A stretch of 64,000 nt of DNA from Anthoceros angustus (lineage: Eukaryota > Streptophyta > Anthocerotopsida > Anthocerotales > Anthocerotaceae): NCBI GenBank assembly GCA_010909165.1, contig MU008160.1, forward strand, positions 62,001 through 126,000, written 5' to 3'. This document shows positions 21,686 through 33,148 of this stretch, one piece after another. The notes under the pieces were generated by a model. That model made no database searches. It had not been told where the DNA came from and saw nothing but the letters and a program-made list of their open reading frames with translations. Every line of letters begins with the position of its first letter. Within the stretch, counting starts at the first letter, position 1. The position numbers were made by a program, and so were the translations under genes.

Positions 21686-24520
21686 TCAGATCCGGAGAAC
21701 CTCGATCCGTGGATGCGCTGGGGATGTATCCAAAGACACCGTAAGTCCGCTCGATGGCGATACGCTTTCTTCCACAGCAAGGCTAATACCAGCTACCGAG
21801 CATGCGTCCACCACCCACCTTCTTTTGAGAAGGTCTTGATCAATTTCATCATCGCCCAAGAGGCCTTTGGTATGGGCATACCACCAACTTGTCATGGGAC
21901 AAGTACACCGCTTCTTTACCATGTCATGGCCTATGACGGACCTCCCATTGTTAAAAGTGCCATGCATGGCATTCGCATCATCGGAGCTCGATCCTTTGAA
22001 CACCCATCTTTCAAGCCCCATCCGGTCACATACTCCATCGCTTTCAAATCCCCCTATCATTGCTCATGTTAGTTTTATCCCACACGAAAGACACGTGCCA
22101 CCCTTCTTACACCACTGCATCGATTCCCGTCTTGTGTGGGCTTCCTCCACTCCATGCATGACAATCATGCGGAAGTCTTCGCTTGTAGTTTTCTCATGAA
22201 AACTGTTGAAAACTGTACTCAACATAGTGGCATCCATCCGTTTGTCCATAGGCCCAATATCAAAGCCTCTGGGTACATCCATGACTAACAGGGTGTACCT
22301 CCTCACCCGAAGGTAGCCCCGCATCTCCAAAATATCTCGCTTCTCCACTTGGTAATGAACCTCCTTCTCACAGAACAAGAAAATGTGCAGCCCTTCATGA
22401 AGATCTCAGACCGCCATACCGCTCGTCTTCCAAACTCTTCCAATTATTGATCTCGAAATGAAATTCTTAAAGTCCTCCGGCATTTTCGCAAGTTGTCTAT
22501 ATCCTTCAATTCGCAGGGCAAAACGAGTAAGTGCATATACACAGATGCGGAAACATTATGCACTCAGTAGGAGGAGGGCCAGGCCGGCCTGGGCCTCCTC
22601 CTTGAGTTCTATGGAGTGGATCTGGATGGGCGGCCGGTGCCCAACTCGGTCCCCACATCACATGTGGAAGTGGCCTCGGCCACCGCTACCGCAAGAACGT
22701 TAGGGTTTGTAATGACATATGAGAGAATTAGAAAACGATGGGTAGTATGGCACACCTTCCCAAATAATGCCGTCTGAACCGAGCTATCATTTCGTCGAAT
22801 GCAAAGGATATTCCACCTAACCTCTTGAATGATGAGCAGCCCAAGTGTTTTACCATAGCCACTTGTATAACATGAAACTTCTTCCGTAAGGTAATCTCCT
22901 CATCCATACCTTTTAGGTCGATAATACTGTCAACACCTTCTCCCTGATGAGTATCCGTGCACTCTCCATTGGAATCCCTTGAACGATTTCCACGGCTTTG
23001 CTAGCATATCCTTGACTTCACGTAACATGTCAACAACCGAGCCTCCTCTTGTACCTTCCGTTTGCCTTTGCCCTTCTTACTTGTTCGCAGAACATGTTTT
23101 TCCGCCCCGCAATTCTCCACCTCCCATTTTGAAAATATTCGATCCACGTTGTCCCAAACCTTCCTCTGTTCGCAATGCATAAGATGTGGGTCCGATTGTC
23201 CACCTTATTCGCTTGTAAACATCGTCTTCCGACCTCCGTCGTCCTCAATCAAGCCCAATACACGAGATAGGTTGAATTTCCAATTCATGGTCATCTGGAC
23301 ATCATCTCGCTGGCAATAAGCTTCGTCCTCAAGTACACGCTCAATGAAGGACATCTTCTTCCTTTGTCGACATCGACAGGGTCTGCGGATCGCATTTCCG
23401 CCACCGTCACCACAAGATACACATGAGCTTCCACATATTGGAAGCGTGTTTTCCTCGAGATATATCGCCAAATGTTTCATGGCTGCAAAGGTATGGTTCC
23501 CACCAAGAACGCCCATAACATATTTCTTCGCCCGAACCTTTCCACTCCAACTTGAGGTTGTCACACTCGGGTCGATCATGCAAAGGAGAGGCAACACGCC
23601 CTCCTCAATCCTTCCCTTCGATATTACACGAGCCAAATAATTTGCCCATGCCTCGTCCACTCTCCTTATCTGCGCATCGGTGTAATATGGGATCTTTGGT
23701 TTCAAATTCTCCACTTCACTAATCTTTTCTCGAACCACCTTCTTGGAGTAAGCCGAGTCCCGAATTGTCAAAGGGTCTCGTGATCTCGATAGCATCCTCC
23801 AGCCTTTCCTCGTCTGAGAACATGTTTTTCTGCTCGCAATTCTCCAACCTCCCATTTTGAAAATATTCGATCCACGTTGTCCCAAACCTTTCCCTCCTGT
23901 TTGCAATGCATAAGATGTGGGTCCGATTGTCCACCTTATTCGCTTGTAAACATCGTCTTCCGACCTCCGTCGTCCTCAATCAAGCCCAATACACGGTATA
24001 GGTTGAATTTCCAATTCATGGTCATCTGGACATCATCTCGCTGGCAATAAGCTTCGTCCCTCAAGTACACGCTCAATGAAGGACATCTTCTTCCTTTGTC
24101 GACATCGACAGGGTCTGCGGATCGCATTTCCGCCACCGTCACCACAAGATACACATGAGCTTCCACATATTGGAAGCGTGTTTTCCTCGAGATATATCGC
24201 CAAATGTTTCATGGCTGCAAAGGTATGGTTCCCACCAAGAACGCCCATAACATATTTCTTCGCCCGAACCTTTCCACTCCAACTTGAGGTTGTCACACTC
24301 GGGTCGATCATGCAAAGGAGAGGCAACACGCCCTCCTCAATCCTTCCCTTCGATATTACACGAGCCAAATAATTTGCCCATGCCTCGTCCACTCTCCTTA
24401 TCTGCGCATCGGTGTAATATGGGATCTTTGGTTTCAAATTCTCCACTTCACTAATCTTTTCTCGAACCACCTTCTTGGAGTAAGCCGAGTCAATTCGTCA
24501 AAGGTCCGTGATCTCGATAG
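21686..24520 (-). pseudogene. ParB-like domain plus beta-class DNA methyltransferase-like gene, broken
   Basis: Read from 24,470 downward, the first part encodes 'YYTDAQIRRVDEAWANYL', 'LLCMIDPSVTTSSW' and 'VMGVLGGNHTFAAMKHLA'. The Gly-Gly-Asn-His-x-x-Ala-Ala pattern is the signature of ParB/sulfiredoxin-fold domains. Further on come 'VQMTMNWKFNL' and 'IIDLKGMDEEITLRKKFHV'. Near 22,300 there is 'LLVMDVPRGFDIG' (like the DPPY motif IV of N4/N6 amino-methyltransferases), then 'DFRMIVMHG'. Finally near 21,800 there is 'WVVDACSVAGISLAVEE', like the AdoMet-binding motif I. Motif IV before motif I is the beta-class order. A ParB-like domain ahead of such a methyltransferase is known from phages and bacteria. 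The frames are interrupted many times and the N-terminal half is duplicated in tandem. The ParB call is moderately sure, the methyltransferase call less so. Confidence 0.5.
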
Positions 24521-24547
24521 CATCCTCCAGCCTTTCCTCGTCTGAGA
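23083..24547. repeat. 731-bp tandem duplication inside the ParB-like gene
   Basis: Bases 23,083-23,815 recur as 23,814-24,547 at an offset of 731 bp, with more than 95 percent identity by eye and a handful of indels. Both units carry the complete 'GGNHTFAAMKHLA' region. A string 'CCTCGTCTGAGAACATG' marks the end of each unit (about 23,808 and 24,536). Confidence 0.9.
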
Positions 24548-24549
24548 AC

Positions 24550-25510
24550 ATGAATGGCAATGTTTTCCGGATGGTCCCCTTTCCTCCATCTCTTCGACTT
24601 CTTCCCACTACCCGCCGCCACATCGCCATCGCTTCCGTCCGGCGAGACATCCGTAGGTGCTCTCCGCTTCCCACCTCGCCCACCACACCGCCTGGCTCCT
24701 CTTCGCTCCCAGGCGCCGCCGGCCGGCGCCCGCCTCCTCCTTCTTCGCCGAGTGCGAATGGGCAGGGCGCCGGCCGGCGCCTAGTCCATCTCCCCAACGG
24801 AAATCGGACAAACGGTTTGGGTTTGGGGTCATCAGTCTTCCCCATCCGCCCAGTCGGGCCGGCCGGCGCCTGATTGTCATCCGCATCGATGCGGACGGTA
24901 GGAACAAGGTCCGCAAAGTTCATGATGTCCTCGCATCCCTATCCTCGTCTTGGTCGCCGACCTTCTCCATCTGAATGACCCAAAGACATCGGATCGGGCC
25001 ATCATCCTCGTCGGATGGTCCGATTCACTATCTCTATCACTGCTATCTCGCATCATCCTCATTCTGTGCCTCTCGCTCTCCTCATAGACAATACGCGCCT
25101 GTGTGCTACAACAGTATCCGACACCTTTCCACACAACAGTCTGATAAGAGCTCTTCCTACCTGGGGTGGCTGCGAAACAGCAAACATGATGCAAATCGAG
25201 GAGAAAGCACATCAGCAGTGACACAAACTGAACAAAACAAAATTCACAGGTCCATGGCATATCTGTGCTTACACTCGGTTGCCGCATTGCTTCTCGAAAT
25301 ACCTCGACAAGCTCAGGAGGACCACATTTCTTAGCCTGAAACCCAAGACGAGCTCATACGCCCTATACATTTGAGGGTCTTGAATCATGCGTCAAACTCC
25401 GAGGCCTTGTTGTGCAAAACAACGTGAACAAGGGTTCTTCTCGTCCATGTCCGTGGTCGCCCATACTACCCATCCAGCCCTCGCTCTTTGGTTAGGCAAT
25501 GCTCCCCTAT
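24550..25510. other. GC-rich block followed by unrecognised sequence inside the transposon
   Basis: Bases 24,600-24,870 are GC-rich and contain several GGCGCCGGCC-type palindromic strings, like those at 22,580-22,640 and 29,600-29,690 in the same element. Open frames on both strands through this block are proline/arginine-rich and look like composition artefacts. From 24,900 to 25,510 no feature is recognised. Confidence 0.5.
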
Positions 25511-25515
25511 AACCC

Positions 25516-26220
25516 ATGATCCACAATTTCAATAGTGGAGTCCGAGCGTTCTCATCCTCGCTCGCATCTGTGTCACCATCCAATCTTTCTCAAGCGATTG
25601 AGGATCCATCCGAGCATTCGACGCCGAATGATCACAGTCTCCTCGTAGGTGAAGGCGAAGGAATGGGCACAGCGCTCGAGGCTTTTGACTTCTCCACTCA
25701 GCCCCCTCTTTCCACCGCCAGTTGCCTTCGCAGACGCCGCCAGCTGGATTTCGCTTGCCCGATGCATGCCCACCCTTGGCTTGCTCACCACCTCCAGTCG
25801 CATCACGATGGTCGCTGCCTTTCCCAAGTCCCTCGGTGCACTAGCCCCGCTACTCCGCCCGGATTTCTGGGAGGAGGTCACCGGCACCATCCGCCAAATC
25901 CTTCTTGCTCCGTCGCCTTGAGTTCGCCGCAATTGCCCAAATTGAGCTACGCGAAACAAAGTTGCATCACTCACAAATTGGGCTTGGAATGGAAATTGTG
26001 GAGTTCTCGCCGCACAGGGATGCCTTGTGCACCGCTTGACACGGAACACGCTCTTTGCAAAGGCGCACACCGTAGGTCCCTCCTTCACACACGCCACATA
26101 CCGATGATGGAGGCCTCTCACCGTGGAGGCGCCCGAGCGCTTGAACAGTGTGGAACACCGCTACTAAAGGAACTCTTAACCCTGGACGATTAGGGTTACC
26201 GCTCACCACGTTAACCAAAG
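25516..26220. other. Overlapping long ORFs of unknown meaning
   Basis: A plus-strand frame of 225 codons (25,516-26,193) overlaps a minus-strand frame of 182 codons (25,573-26,121). The minus frame has a lysine/arginine-rich composition with a short Gly-Lys stretch. Neither shows a domain I know. At most one can be real, and neither may be. It lies in the middle of the transposon between its two recognisable genes. Confidence 0.3.
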
Positions 26221-26377
26221 TTAGAAACCCCGATGTCGTGTGAAAGGCTGGTAGTTAAGTGGACCTTATTCTCCTATGCATGTATTTATGACATCGTGAC
26301 TTATCCATCGGTTCGGCTGTTATTCTTATCCGCGTGGCATCGCGATATCCGCCGCCTCATTGGATTTCCTCGCCGTT

Positions 26378-28690
26378 ATGTGCAATGAAGTCGCGTCGTG
26401 GCGTGGGTACTAAGTCGGCTCGGCAAACCACACTTACCAACCATTTCTTTGCAAGGAGTCTACCAAGGTGACTTGTCGACGACTTGACTACCAATGTTGC
26501 GCACACATGCATTTATATGGAGGACGTGAGTGGAAAGTGCACCGATCGTGTCATGTCGATTCATTTGTGCTATCACCACTGTTAACCCGGCAAATGCACA
26601 TTTGCACGCAGCATCGGCTTATGTAGAAGAACCCTCCCGATACTTGAGGCCTGCAGCGGACTCCCAGAAAAGGGCGAGGAGGCTTGCTCTTTTGAACCCT
26701 CCGCCACCTCTGCCTCGCCATCCTCCGCAAGGTTAGTGTGTTATGGGGCTTGAGTGAAGAGTCCGTTATAGCACATTGTGGGAAGTCAGTAGTGGATGTC
26801 ACTTGTGCAGGGGAAAGACGCCGACGTCGGGAATTGTCTTCGCCAAGTATGCCGCATGGTGTTCCGATGACGCCAAGAAACCTGAACTTGTATGCAGCCA
26901 TAGACGGCAGCCTCCAAATGAGGAGAGTTGGGGTTGAAGGGCGCTGATGTTCGCATGATTGCCGCCGTGGCTTGTTCATGGCGATGGGTATGGGTAGGCA
27001 AAACATACCGGTCCCGAGGAGCTAGACGGTCGTCCGATAGAGGTCCCATCGAGCGATTTACTTCCAATCACCTCCGGAGGATGATGTGCAAAGATCGTTT
27101 CACGAAACCTTTGAGCGAGACATTGCAGACGCCAAAGGACTCGTCTGCGTTATGTGCAATGAAGTCGCGTCGTGGCGTGGGTACTAAGTCGGGCTCGACG
27201 CAAACCACACTTACCAACCATTTCTTTGCAAGGAGTCTACCAGCGGACTTGTCGGCGACTTGACTACCAATGTTGCGCGCGACACACACGATATGGAGGA
27301 CGTGAGTGGAAAGTGCACCGGTGTCATGTCGATTCATTTGTGCTATCACCAGTGCATAACCCAAATGCACATTTGCACGCATCGGCTTATGTAGAAGAAC
27401 CCTCCGATACTTGAGGCTGGCGGACTCCCGAAAAGGCGAGGAGGCTTGATCTTTTGAACCCTCCGCCACCTCCGCCTCGCCATCCTCCTCCAAGGTTAGT
27501 GTGTTAAGGGGCTTGGTGAAGAGTCCGTTATAGCACATTGTAGAATCGAGTGGATGTCACTTGTGCGGGGAAAGACGCCGACGTCGGAATTGTCTTCGCC
27601 AAGTATGCCGCATGGTGTTCCGATGGCGCCAAGAAATCTTGTATGCAGCCATAGACGGCAGCCTCCAAATGAGGAGAGTTGGGGTTGAAGGGGCCTGATG
27701 TTCGCATGATTGCCGCCGTGGCTTGTTCATGGCGATGGGTATGGGTAGGCAAAACATACCGGTCCCGAGGAGCTAGGCGTCCGATAGAGGTCCCATCGAG
27801 CGACGACTTCCAATCACCTCCGGAGGATGATGTGCGAAGATCATTTCACCTGAAACCTTTGAGCGAGACATTGTAGACGTCGAAGGACTCGTCTGCATTA
27901 TGTCAGCAAAGACGGGGAGCCGGCGTGTCGTTGAGGAAGAGTGAAGTGGACATTGTATCAGCTGACTACCGAAAACCTTGTTGCAATCGATGTGCTTGCG
28001 TGTGAAAGAAAGATTTCGTGAGCGCGTATAGATTCATAAGAATGTGCATAAGAGCGAGACATTCCTTCGCCTCTAGTCCATCGCGACACACCGACGATAT
28101 GGAGGACGTGAGTGGAAAGTGCACCCGATGTCATGTCGATTCATTTGTGCTATCACCGGTGCACAAGCAAATGCACATTTGCACGCATCGGCTTATGTAG
28201 AAGAACCCTCCGATACTTGAGGCTGTGCGGACTCCCGGAAAAGGCGAGGAGGCTTGATCTTTTGAACCCTCCGCCACCTCGCCTCGCCATCCTCCGCAAG
28301 GTTAGTGTGTTAAGGGGCTTGGTGAAGAGTCCGTTATAGCACATTGTGGGAATCGAGTGGATGTCACTTGTGCGGAAAGACGCCGACGGAATTGTCTTCG
28401 CCAAGTATGCATGGTGTTCCGATGGCGCCAAGAAATCAACTTGTATGCGACCATAGGCGGCGCCCTCCGTGAGGAGAGTTGGGGTTGAAGGGCGCTGATG
28501 TTCGCATGATTGCCGTGGCTTGTTCATGGCGATGGGTATGGGTAGGCAAAACATACCGGTCCCGAGGAGCTAGGCGGTCGTCCGATAGAGGTCCCATCGA
28601 GCGACGACTTCCAATCACCTCCGGAGGATGATGTGCAAAGATCGTTTCACCGAAACCTTTGAGCGAGACATTGCGTCAAAGGACTCGTCT
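26378..28690. repeat. Tandem array of about 0.77-0.81-kb units inside the transposon
   Basis: Landmarks recur three times. 'GGAGGACGTGAGTGGAAAGT' is at about 26,519, 27,296 and 28,102. 'GTAGAAGAACCCTCC' is at about 26,624, 27,391 and 28,197. 'GGGTAGGCAAAACATACCGG' is at about 26,993, 27,744 and 28,539. The units differ by many small indels. Fragments of open frames occur on both strands, but the three units do not preserve one common frame. Confidence 0.85.
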
Positions 28691-28784
28691 GCGTTATGTC
28701 AAGACGGGCAGCGTGTCGTTGAGGAAGAGTGAAGTGGACATTGTCGGTGACTAAAACCTTGTTGCAATCGGATGTGCTTGCAGT

Positions 28785-31503
28785 GTGAAAGAAAGATTTC
28801 GGGAGCGGTATAGATTCATAAGAATGTGCGAGACAGAGCGGGACATTCCTTCATCTCTAGTCCATCGCGACCGAGGGACCAATGATAAAGGAAAAGTTGT
28901 CACTCATGTTATGGGAGTGTTCCGACACGATGTTGTCTCAAGGCTTTCAAGGGTTTATTGTGTGGGACACATCCGATGAGGAGTTGAAGGCTAGAGTTCT
29001 TCGAACTCACCGTGGATGGTTTCGAACAAACCCCATGAGCCTCGCATGCGCTAGGGGCCATAGCTTGGATGGACAAGACTTTTATGTACATGGTGAGAGG
29101 CTCCCAAATGTGGAGGTTTTCAATCTTCCCGACACGCATACAAAATTAGAAATATGGTTGCTATACAAACGAGAGTGCGAAGGTCGTGGCTCGGATATGT
29201 CACCTACGCGTGGTTCTTAAAGCTATGGAAATGCAACTACAGGTGAAGATCCCAAAGTCAAACCGGTTCTCGACATGCTCGCTCAGTGGATTGAAGACAA
29301 CTATACGGAACTCAACACGAAGGTCGATCAAGGTCGGGCACTCTTGTTCCTCCGCATGCTGTCCTTTCTAACCTTTTTGTGTGAACTACTGCGGTTTGTC
29401 GTGGCCGACCGGGTCCTAGGTGTCGGTGCCGCATCGCTTGGAGGTTTGGGCCCATCGATGGATGGAGGTTTGGTTAAGCGGTCGGCGCCCCTTATATCAC
29501 AAGAGAGTGGCGGCCGCCCCTCTTCGCTTCACGAGGGCGTCCGACCTGCGGATGGTTAGTTGCCTGCACTCCCTCCCCTCCCCGCCTCCTCCTCCTCCTC
29601 CATTGGGTGGGCCGGCCGCCCACCCAATGTCATGACTAGTGGCGCCGGCCACCGGCACCACCAGTGAGGGTGCGGCCGGCGCCCCTATGTCCTGTACAGG
29701 AAACCCTTGGGTGGAACTCCATAAGCACCTTGGCTCCCACCTACACCAAAATCCGGCCCTCATGTGAAGTATATGTGTAATGATAAATGAGAGGGCATGA
29801 CTAGAGTGTTTGCAAAGAATGGATTTTGAAACTGACTCAAGTTCTTGTTTTGTAATGAATATCAAATCGCTACTGACGACATCGTGCGCCCGCACGAGGA
29901 ACGGAAAGATGGCCAAACACAGGAGCAAAAGTTCTGAGATCCGCATAAGTACATATTACATCTATAGATGGGATGGACGAAGAAAACCGAGGTACCACAC
30001 TTTTGAGGTGGTCAAGAACTGGATGAGGAGTCCCGCATCTCCATCACGTAGTTGGGTGTATGATTCACAACTACACGTAAAACGAGGGCCTTCTTGCATT
30101 ACGCAAATTTGAGAAATGACGCCAATTTTGACTATCATCATACACGTGATGTGATACACAACTACGAGGAGTATTACCGAAGGTTTTATACTTGCAATTG
30201 GACAACACTTGTCGGAGAACAAGAATCAACTTCTTTTGCATATCCGAACATGTTAGTGGATATGGGAACTTTTGAGAAAGTAAAGGTGGGGTTTCTTCTC
30301 GTTGGACATACTCATGATCAAATTGACCAAATGTTTTCATGTTTTCAAAGAGCTTGAAACAGGGAAGCTCATACTCTCCCGCATTGGCGGCAATTTTGAA
30401 AGAGGCGTACACTCCAACACGAGGTGAAGGTATTAACGGAGGTTCGGACTTCCGCTCCTATGTTTGGCCGTTCGACAAGGGGATGGACGCCAAGCATACG
30501 AGTATGTGCGAAATTGAACAACCTGTCATTCCAAAGACAAAAAATTACAAGAGAAGAAAACTCGACCGTGGCCTTGTGATCATTAGAAGCAAACAATATT
30601 CGACATCGCCACAATGGGAAACGGAAGCGGTTTGGAGTTTTTGAAGTTTGTCCCATCCACGTAACGCCGCGACGGTGACATCCCTTCGTGCCGTGATAAG
30701 AAAGGCACATCGTCGGGGTTATCCCCAACCGAGGTGTGGCTCACTTGAAGGAGGGCCTCTCGGCTTAGACCATATGTCACCGCAGAGGAATATAAATGGT
30801 GGGAAGAATTTTGGGTGGACCAAGAGGAGATCGTTATTGTGGAGAATAATATAGGGCTCGCACTCCAAGACGCATGGAAGTGGTTTTCGCGTGAAGTTGA
30901 AGAAAACGAGGTTCTTCACGTGCACGATGAGGCGTTGCTAGAGGAGGCTTTACTCGGGGACCTTCCCCAACGGGATATGTACCTTGGTGCATATCAAACC
31001 GTGTTAGACAAGAACAAGAAAACCGGTTGAATGGTGACATTTCGGAAATAAGGAAAGACATGTTCATTGCGTCCCTGCACCACGAGCAGGCCGTTTTGGA
31101 TTGGCGGTCATTGATGTTCACTTAGATGCACGGATCCTCACTTTGTCGTTCATTGGTACATGAGCACATGCGTATGAAGGAAGGTATGTTGAAGAATTTA
31201 TAATCCGACATGAAGGGACCCAGTGTGACGAAAGGGGGAAAAAGGAGGAAAGCTAATTTGCCCAAAAACGTACAAAAGGTTTTTGTGAACAAAACGGTGA
31301 TCTTATATTATGGTTTCAACTTGAATGCTCGCAAACATTTATATGCTGTGGACAAGAAGGCGATCAAACAAAAATTAAATGAATTGCGCGGCTTCATACA
31401 GACCGCTAGCCAAAGTGGCCCAGAAGATAGTGAAGATAGTGGTGGTGATGCAGAACCTTGCGATGATGACGGCGCGAATTCAGAAGACGACTGGAGTACA
31501 TGA
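28785..31503 (+). pseudogene. DUF7869-type transposon gene, broken
   Basis: Plus-strand pieces occur in the order known for DUF7869 proteins of plant and animal transposons. There is an N-terminal part with 'PMSLACARGHSLDG' and 'IWLLYKRECEGRGS' (28,882-29,200), then a 'YVTYAWFLKLW'-like stretch and 'VLDMLAQWIEDN'. The DUF7869 core (30,150-30,360) has a split 'LYLQLDNT'-like string and 'VKVGFLLVGHTHDQIDQMF'. It is followed by 'AILKEAYTPTRGE' (30,390) and a C-terminal part with an acidic tail ending at 31,503. Asp residues in the LQLDN and HTHDQID strings could belong to an RNase H-like DDE/D centre, which is my inference. Frameshifts and a GC-rich block at 29,400-29,800 break the gene. It is the best candidate for the transposase of the 11.6-kb element. 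Confidence 0.65.
29400..29800. other. GC-rich block interrupting the DUF7869 gene
   Basis: A block with GGCCGGC strings splits the coding region between the N-terminal part and the DUF7869 core. It includes a hairpin at 29,601-29,629 with 12-bp perfect arms, CATTGGGTGGGC and its complement, around CGGCC. A second palindromic cluster with GGCGCCGGCC lies at 29,640-29,690. It may be an intron, a nested insertion or cargo. Confidence 0.5.
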
Positions 31504-32344
31504 ACATCTGTGCCAAGGTGTTTTGTCTTATGTGGACACGATTTTTCTTCCCTTCCTCTCCATAAGTTTCAATAGATTCTCCAAATTACATTGTCCGTGG
31601 AAGGCTATTTTTCCCACCCGCACTTAACGAGAAAACCGTTGTCTTCCGCCAAGTTTTGTCATTATTATGCAGTTACAAAGACCAGCGTGGAAACCAGCCT
31701 TCCTAAGCATAGCGACAAATCCATACGACGAGACATCGACAGAAGATGGTGTTCATGTGCAAGACGCATTGCAGACGAAGCGTTAACCAAACCAGAACGT
31801 TGTTTGTATGTCCATAGGCCAGTCCTCACTGACCTGTCTCAGTGTATGACTTCTCTGCATGTTACGGTTCACCCCAGCAAGTGGGGAATACTATTTCTCT
31901 TCCGCGTGTACAATGGGGGCCACAATTACACACGGTCAAAGGGTGTCCATGGACGAGGAGTGAAGAGGGCGGTCGGCCGCTACTGTAACAAGACATTAGA
32001 ATTGTGTTTTCCGAGCAGGGCGACATTGACCCTCGACCATTGTACTAACGGCGAGAGTTGTACTTAATGGAAAAGGACCCGCGCACCATGTTTTTCGAGT
32101 TGCGGGTTTTGCTCATCGGTCTTCATCATCACCGCACAAGCGGTCGTCCCATCCGGGTCCGAAATGGAGCCAAATGGATGTATGAGGGGTTATCAAAACC
32201 CTTTGCCTCCTACATCGATACACGAAATTTGTGTGCAGCGGATGAACACCCTATTTTTCCGAGGCATTTTGGACCACACGATTCAAAACCCTAAATGGAG
32301 ACCCATTGGAAACCCTCATTGCCGAATAAAAGGCAGAAAACCCC
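31504..32344. other. Right arm of the transposon
   Basis: Sequence between the DUF7869 gene and the right terminus. A plus-strand open frame of 158 codons (31,591-32,067) has no recognised domain. The block at 31,694-31,739 is the apparent source of a 45-bp patch found at 33,149-33,194. Confidence 0.45.
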
Positions 32345-32386
32345 CATGGTGCATATTAACCTCCTTACAGAATTACCATGTTCTTG
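32345..32386. repeat. Right terminal inverted repeat and CTTG target duplication
   Basis: The last 12 bases of the element, AATTACCATGTT (32,371-32,382), are the exact complement of the left end. CTTG (32,383-32,386) repeats the left target bases, after which the Copia integrase sequence resumes as at 2372. Confidence 0.85.
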
Positions 32387-33130
32387 GAATTGAGCTTCTG
32401 CCGCAAGGCCAAAGCAAGGTAGCCGCAAATACGGAGATGACTAAGGTCAGGCTTATGGGCAGTCCATGCTTCACAAGGGGTCTTCCCGTCAACAACCTTA
32501 GTGGGTGCGATTGAGAAGATAACTAGCTGTATTCAAAGCCTCAGCCCAAAAACGGTTAGAAAGAGAAGCATGGTGCAACTTAGATCGGCCCATCTCCACT
32601 TGAGTGCGGTGGCGGCGCTCAGCAACCTCGTTCTGCTCGGGGGTATAAGGCACAATAGTTTGACAGATGATCCCATATAGCTTAAGTAGGAGTGCTGCCA
32701 AAGCGGTGGAGTTGAACTCCCCCGCCATCGCTCAAGGATCTAGAGCTTGCGATCAAGTTGAATTTCCACCTCTAATTGCCAAGAGACAAAGCTGGAGAAA
32801 GTGCCGGACTTGGGCAACAAAAATATACCCAACAATGAAGCCAACTTGGTAGAGAGACCCTTGGAGAGAGGGTGTTTGCATAGGGCCTAGCAAATCGGTG
32901 TGGACTAGACCAAGGGGTGAGGTCTTCTATGGGAGCCGATGTGGAACGGCTTACACCATCGCTGCCAAAAGCACAGTGCAACAAAGAAAGGTTTTAGATA
33001 GATTTGAGAGGGACACCCAAAATGTAACCATCTTGAGCCAAAGCCTTCATCCGTTGTATCCGGCATGATCCAAACCGCCATAGATGCGCTAATGGGAGGA
33101 CACCAAGGTGAGAAGGAGGAGGTGAGTGCC
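32384..33130 (-). pseudogene. Copia integrase fragment, copy 2
   Basis: The cleanest of the integrase pieces. On the minus strand it gives 'GGEFNSTAL', 'YGIICQTIVPYTPEQNEVAE', 'RRHRTQVEMGRS' and 'NRFWAEALNTASYLLNRTH', in one frame at 32,498-32,728. The 'VPYTPEQN-VAERR' string is diagnostic for Copia integrase. Upstream parts (32,740-33,130) are frameshifted. The region corresponds to 2,372-3,130. Confidence 0.9.
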
Positions 33131-33148
33131 CACGCCTCCCTCCCCAAC

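Larger units (their letters stand above)
20761..32382. mobile_element. 11.6-kb DNA transposon with terminal inverted repeats and a CTTG target duplication
   Basis: The left end starts AACATGGTAATT (20,761-20,772) and the right end finishes with its exact reverse complement AATTACCATGTT (32,371-32,382). Imperfect symmetry continues for about 25 more bases ('GGTTTATATACG' against 'GGTTAATATGCA'). The flanks carry a CTTG duplication, and copy 1 of the segmental duplication preserves the uninterrupted target at 2360-2380. Inside are a minus-strand ParB-like/methyltransferase-like gene (21,686-24,520), unrecognised middle sequence with tandem repeats (24,550-28,690), a plus-strand DUF7869 gene (28,785-31,503) and a right arm. 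All coding parts are frameshifted. A 4-bp duplication with these termini does not let me assign a known superfamily. It could also be a composite of nested elements bounded by one outer pair of ends. Confidence 0.85.

Noticed and set aside
21686-24520. Bacterial contamination as the source of the ParB/methyltransferase-like gene
   Set aside because: The gene lies inside an element with defined ends inserted in a plant Copia fragment and carries tandem duplications like the rest of the element; a contaminating contig would not show this.
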